Assembly (NCBI RefSeq): GCF_021742065.1
Contig: NZ_JAKKIE010000005.1
Coordinates: forward strand, 62,001 to 126,000
DNA length: 64,000 bases
Source of the DNA: Rhizorhapis sp. SPR117
GTDB lineage: Bacteria > Pseudomonadota > Alphaproteobacteria > Sphingomonadales > Sphingomonadaceae
Reading direction: 5' to 3'
The position numbers and the translations under genes are program-made. Under the pieces are notes generated by a model that saw only the letters and a list, made by a program, of their open reading frames with translations, had not been told where the DNA came from and made no database searches. Below are positions 61,456 to 64,000 of this stretch, piece after piece. The first letter of the stretch is position 1; each line of letters opens with the position of its first letter.

Positions 61456-62794
61456 GGCTGTTTCTCCTTCCGATAGGCACCGGATGCGTCTCATGCGGTA
61501 CCAGGCGGGTCGCGCCACCGAAGGCGCGCAGTCTGGCAGCCATCGTTCTGCGCAGATGGGCGCGGTTGGTGATTACAGTTTCCCAGGCCAGGGGCTCGCC
61601 CCGTGCGGAGACGAAGCCATCAGCTGGCTCACCATTGGCCGTCTCGACGATGATGCGGTGCCCACGGGTCGGCAGCTTGCCGACATAGCGGGCGGTGAAT
61701 TCGCCGAGACGGCCAGTCAGTCCTTTCACGGCCTTGCCCCAGCGGATGTGGCCGGCGCCCACCGTCTCGCCGGCTGTCAGGCCACGATCGAGCCAGGTGC
61801 GAAAGTGAGCGCGTTGCTGAAGCACAGTGTTGCGTGTCCGCTCCATCGTCCGGCAGAGCGGAAGAGCGGCGGCATGCGCGTCGAGCAGAGACAGATAGTC
61901 GCCCTGCGCGGCGATCAGGATGTCGTCGAAGTCGCGTGTGCCGAAAAGAGCCCGCAATCTGTTCTCGTGCGTGTCGTCGGCCGCGCGCCGGCTGAGGGCT
62001 TCGACCCCAACCAGTGGAACAATCTCACAGCCGCGCCCGTCGAACTCATGGAAGCCCCTTCCCGAGATCACGATGACGGTGGCCTCTTCATGCCCCGGAC
62101 AAGCTTGGAGAGCCGGAAGGAGCACCGCGGCCTCGGCAGGACCGGCGGTGGGATCTGTGAGCAGTCCAGTTTCCGGTGCACCGAAGATGAGCAGGCGGCG
62201 GTTCCAGCGCGCCGGTCGCGGCATATCCGAGGGTTTAGGCCATTCGCTGGGCCGCGGCCGCCCCGAGACAGTGACCGCCGGCAGCGGAGCGGAGGACCCG
62301 GCAATGAGGGCCCGGCGCGCCGTGTCGAACAGATCGTCGCGATTTCCGCCGCCATCGCGAAAACCCTGGTCATAGGCCTGCGCCGAAAGCGATGGGGGGT
62401 CGGACCTGCGCACTTCTGGATCCCAGCCGGCGTGGGCCGCGTACCAGCCAGCGGCATATCGTACCGCCCGGTCCCAGTCATAGCCATGGAGGTCGCGGGC
62501 GCGGATGATGGCGCGGTCGCGATCGTCCCCTCCCCCGTCGGCGAGCCGTGTCGCGGTGAAGGCGAAGTTCCGTGCCTGACGCTGCTGCTCCACTGTACGC
62601 GACATGGATTCCATCACGGGCCGGAGTGCGATTACCCGTTCTCGCATTCGTGCCAGCCGGTCGTCGGGTGTGGCATCTGCGGGCAGATCGGGAAAACGGC
62701 GCCAGGCGTCAGCGAGGAAGACCGCGTGCTCGGGCCGGCGACCATGGGCGATCCATGCTTCGGCGTCGGCCGGGTCGAAAGGCTCGGACATCAT
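61400..62794 (-). CDS. conserved hypothetical protein, 464 residues
   Basis: The N-terminal third is helical (FLADAWRRFPDLPADATPDD, RDLHGYDWDRAVRYAAGWYA). A Rossmann-like middle follows (RRLLIFGAPETGLLTDPTAG, ATVIVISGRGFHEFDGRGCE), then LLDAHAAALPLCRTMERTRN and HIRWGKAVKGLTGRLGEFTA. The LIFGAPETG loop hints at nucleotide binding, but no Walker motifs are complete. It overlaps the gene at 62791 by ATGA. I cannot assign a function. Confidence 0.6.
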   Translation of the reverse strand: MMSEPFDPADAEAWIAHGRRPEHAVFLADAWRRFPDLPADATPDDRLARMRERVIALRPVMESMSRTVEQQRQARNFAFTATRLADGGGDDRDRAIIRARDLHGYDWDRAVRYAAGWYAAHAGWDPEVRRSDPPSLSAQAYDQGFRDGGGNRDDLFDTARRALIAGSSAPLPAVTVSGRPRPSEWPKPSDMPRPARWNRRLLIFGAPETGLLTDPTAGPAEAAVLLPALQACPGHEEATVIVISGRGFHEFDGRGCEIVPLVGVEALSRRAADDTHENRLRALFGTRDFDDILIAAQGDYLSLLDAHAAALPLCRTMERTRNTVLQQRAHFRTWLDRGLTAGETVGAGHIRWGKAVKGLTGRLGEFTARYVGKLPTRGHRIIVETANGEPADGFVSARGEPLAWETVITNRAHLRRTMAARLRAFGGATRLVPHETHPVPIGRRNSHEHSESANLCHSADAGNR

Positions 62795-63243
62795 CGCTCT
62801 CCTGCAATACGCAAGCCGAGGACCTCAGCAGTAAGGGTCGGCAGATGGTCCGAGAGAAGGGAGTACCGACCCGACAGATTGTTGACCCTGGCGAAGACCG
62901 TCGCATTGGGCGGCGCGCTCGGCACATGCAGCCGAAAGGGCACGGTCCGTTCGGCCATTTCCGGGAAGGCCGAGCCGAGAAGCAAGCCGCCGAGACGGTC
63001 CGCGACTCCATCGACGAGGGTTCCGAATCGATGCTTTTCAACACCTGGCGGTGCCTCAAGATGGCTCATCGGCGCGATCACATCCGTGAGCCGGGCAAGA
63101 AAGCCCGCGCCCAGGCCAAAATCGGAGCGCATCGAAATGAGACTCTGCCGCTCGGAAGAAATCTCCGTGAAGGGGACATAGAGGCGGTATGAATAGCTTG
63201 GCTCCTGCGCGTCGATTCTGACGCGGGACATAAGGATCTGCAT
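62791..63243 (-). CDS. hypothetical protein
   Basis: The 150-residue protein contains YSYRLYVPFTEISSERQSLI, RFGTLVDGVADRLGGLLLG and FARVNNLSGRYSLLSDHLP. It lies 12 bases after the gene at 63256 and overlaps the next one, forming a three-gene operon. No family was recognised. Confidence 0.55.
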   Translation of the reverse strand: MQILMSRVRIDAQEPSYSYRLYVPFTEISSERQSLISMRSDFGLGAGFLARLTDVIAPMSHLEAPPGVEKHRFGTLVDGVADRLGGLLLGSAFPEMAERTVPFRLHVPSAPPNATVFARVNNLSGRYSLLSDHLPTLTAEVLGLRIAGER

Positions 63244-63255
63244 GGCCGCCGCCCT

Positions 63256-63900
63256 CTATGCGACCAGGCGCGGAGAAACGGATGCCGGCGCTGGAAGGCG
63301 GAGTTCGCGCCGTATCCGCGCGGCAAACCGATCGGGTTCGACGAGTTCGCGGATGGGCGCCCAGAGGTTGCGATCACCGACGTGGTCGTCGCGGCCGCGG
63401 ACCTTGCGGAAGCACACTTCCCGGTCGGGTCCGAAGAGGCCAAGTGAGAGTTGGACCCACAGATTCTCTCCGTGAAGCGTCACCTCGCCGGATACTGCGG
63501 GGCCACCCTTGTTGGACCGGATGTCGAATGTACCAATTTCGAGCGCGAGCGCGTCTGCGAGGCGCCGCATCGCGGTGCGCCCTTCCGAGTGGAACAAGCG
63601 CTTGGCGGTGTCGTCGTAAGAGACGCCGCGATAGGCCAGCGTCTTGAGCATTGGCCGGCTCCGAAGATCCGCGATCCGTTCCATGCAGTTGCGCCGAAGA
63701 TCGGCATCGGGCGAGCGATCCGCGCAGACCACGCCGAGATGCCTTGCCAGGAGGATCACGGCCGGATCGGTCTCGAAATCGATGCCGGCGTTCCGGCAAT
63801 CGGTGATGGCGGCCCTGATTGCGTGCAGTGTCGTGCCAATGGTGATCAGCGCACTCGGATCCAATGCCTGCTGGTAGCGAATTGCGAGGTCGTAGCTCAT
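63256..63900 (-). CDS. hypothetical protein
   Basis: The 214-residue protein begins MSYDLAIRYQQALDPSALIT. It contains AVILLARHLGVVCADRSPDA, NCMERIADLRSRPMLKTLAY and LFGPDREVCFRKVRGRDDHV. It opens the operon with the genes at 62791 and 61400 and has a type A leader 45-80 bases upstream. No domain was recognised. Confidence 0.55.
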   Translation of the reverse strand: MSYDLAIRYQQALDPSALITIGTTLHAIRAAITDCRNAGIDFETDPAVILLARHLGVVCADRSPDADLRRNCMERIADLRSRPMLKTLAYRGVSYDDTAKRLFHSEGRTAMRRLADALALEIGTFDIRSNKGGPAVSGEVTLHGENLWVQLSLGLFGPDREVCFRKVRGRDDHVGDRNLWAPIRELVEPDRFAARIRRELRLPAPASVSPRLVA

Positions 63901-63944
63901 GGGGTTCTCCGGCTCTCGAGCGGCTCACCCGCTCGCTCACCCGG

Positions 63945-63980
63945 TCCCCCTCCCCTTTTTGTCAGCCTTCGCGCTGTGCG
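63945..63980 (-). repeat. type A leader element ahead of the gene at 63900
   Basis: On the minus strand a short CGCGC-ending arm and AAGGCTGAC are followed by AAAAAGGGGAGGGGGACC, the purine block seen in the other leaders. Confidence 0.45.
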
Positions 63981-64000
63981 CGGTAGATATCGGCGGCCCA

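Noticed and set aside
61289..63181. Plus-strand open frame of 630 codons
   Set aside because: It lies opposite three overlapping minus-strand genes with better starts, and has low-complexity Ser/Arg composition and no motifs.

Overview
The window is GC-rich, densely coded DNA that fits an alphaproteobacterium. This is judged from gene families only: FNR/CRP regulators with the HVNR recognition helix, alphaproteobacterial-type transfer genes, and DUF736, DUF2493 and DUF3768 genes. The genus cannot be named from the sequence. The window has two parts that meet at about 33.5-34.4 kb.

Part 1 (about 0.35-34.1 kb) reads as an oxygen-limitation and fermentation island. It begins with decayed remnants (the C-terminus of an archaeal-type GAPDH and a PPK2 fragment) and two small membrane proteins. 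Next come an FNR-type regulator with four candidate Fe-S cysteines, enolase, galT, a trehalose-synthase-like glycosyltransferase, and an operon of GltD-like Fe-S flavoprotein, pyruvate:ferredoxin/flavodoxin oxidoreductase and DHOD-like protein. These are followed by pgk-fba(class I), a frameshifted PRC-barrel gene, a zinc alcohol dehydrogenase and a short alpha-glucan phosphorylase. The island ends with a group 3b-type NADP-linked [NiFe]-hydrogenase operon, its protease, hypA-hypF-hypC-hypD-hypE-hypX, and a UspA gene. Together they suggest a route from stored glucan through lower glycolysis to acetyl-CoA and reduced ferredoxin, then NADPH, with disposal as H2 or alcohol. Six copies of an 18-bp FNR-like dyad, (C/G)TTTRMY-N4-NNYAAAG or close to it, lie ahead of the main transcription units and tie the island into one candidate regulon.

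Part 2 (about 34.4-64 kb) is a conjugative plasmid or ICE segment, nearly all on the minus strand. A ribbon-helix-helix gene, a coupling-protein gene and a MobF relaxase gene stand in the order trwA-trwB-trwC, next to a 9-bp iteron cluster that may mark oriT. Beyond them is a long run of small accessory genes: SSB, a DUF2493 protein, two Phd/YefM plus PemK-like toxin-antitoxin pairs, two DUF736 copies in a 558-bp direct repeat differing at one base, DUF6878/DUF6915-type genes, a DmeF-like Ni/Co exporter, a GHKL ATPase, a DUF3768 protein, a PP-loop (PAPS-reductase-like) protein and a Mom-like putative DNA-modification protein. Two families of repeated leader sequence lie upstream of these genes. 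No T4SS pilus genes, replication genes, integrase, tRNA, rRNA, CRISPR array or insertion sequence was seen.

Starts were chosen from ribosome-binding sites and overlaps where these were visible. Family names rest on motif recognition by eye, without database searches.
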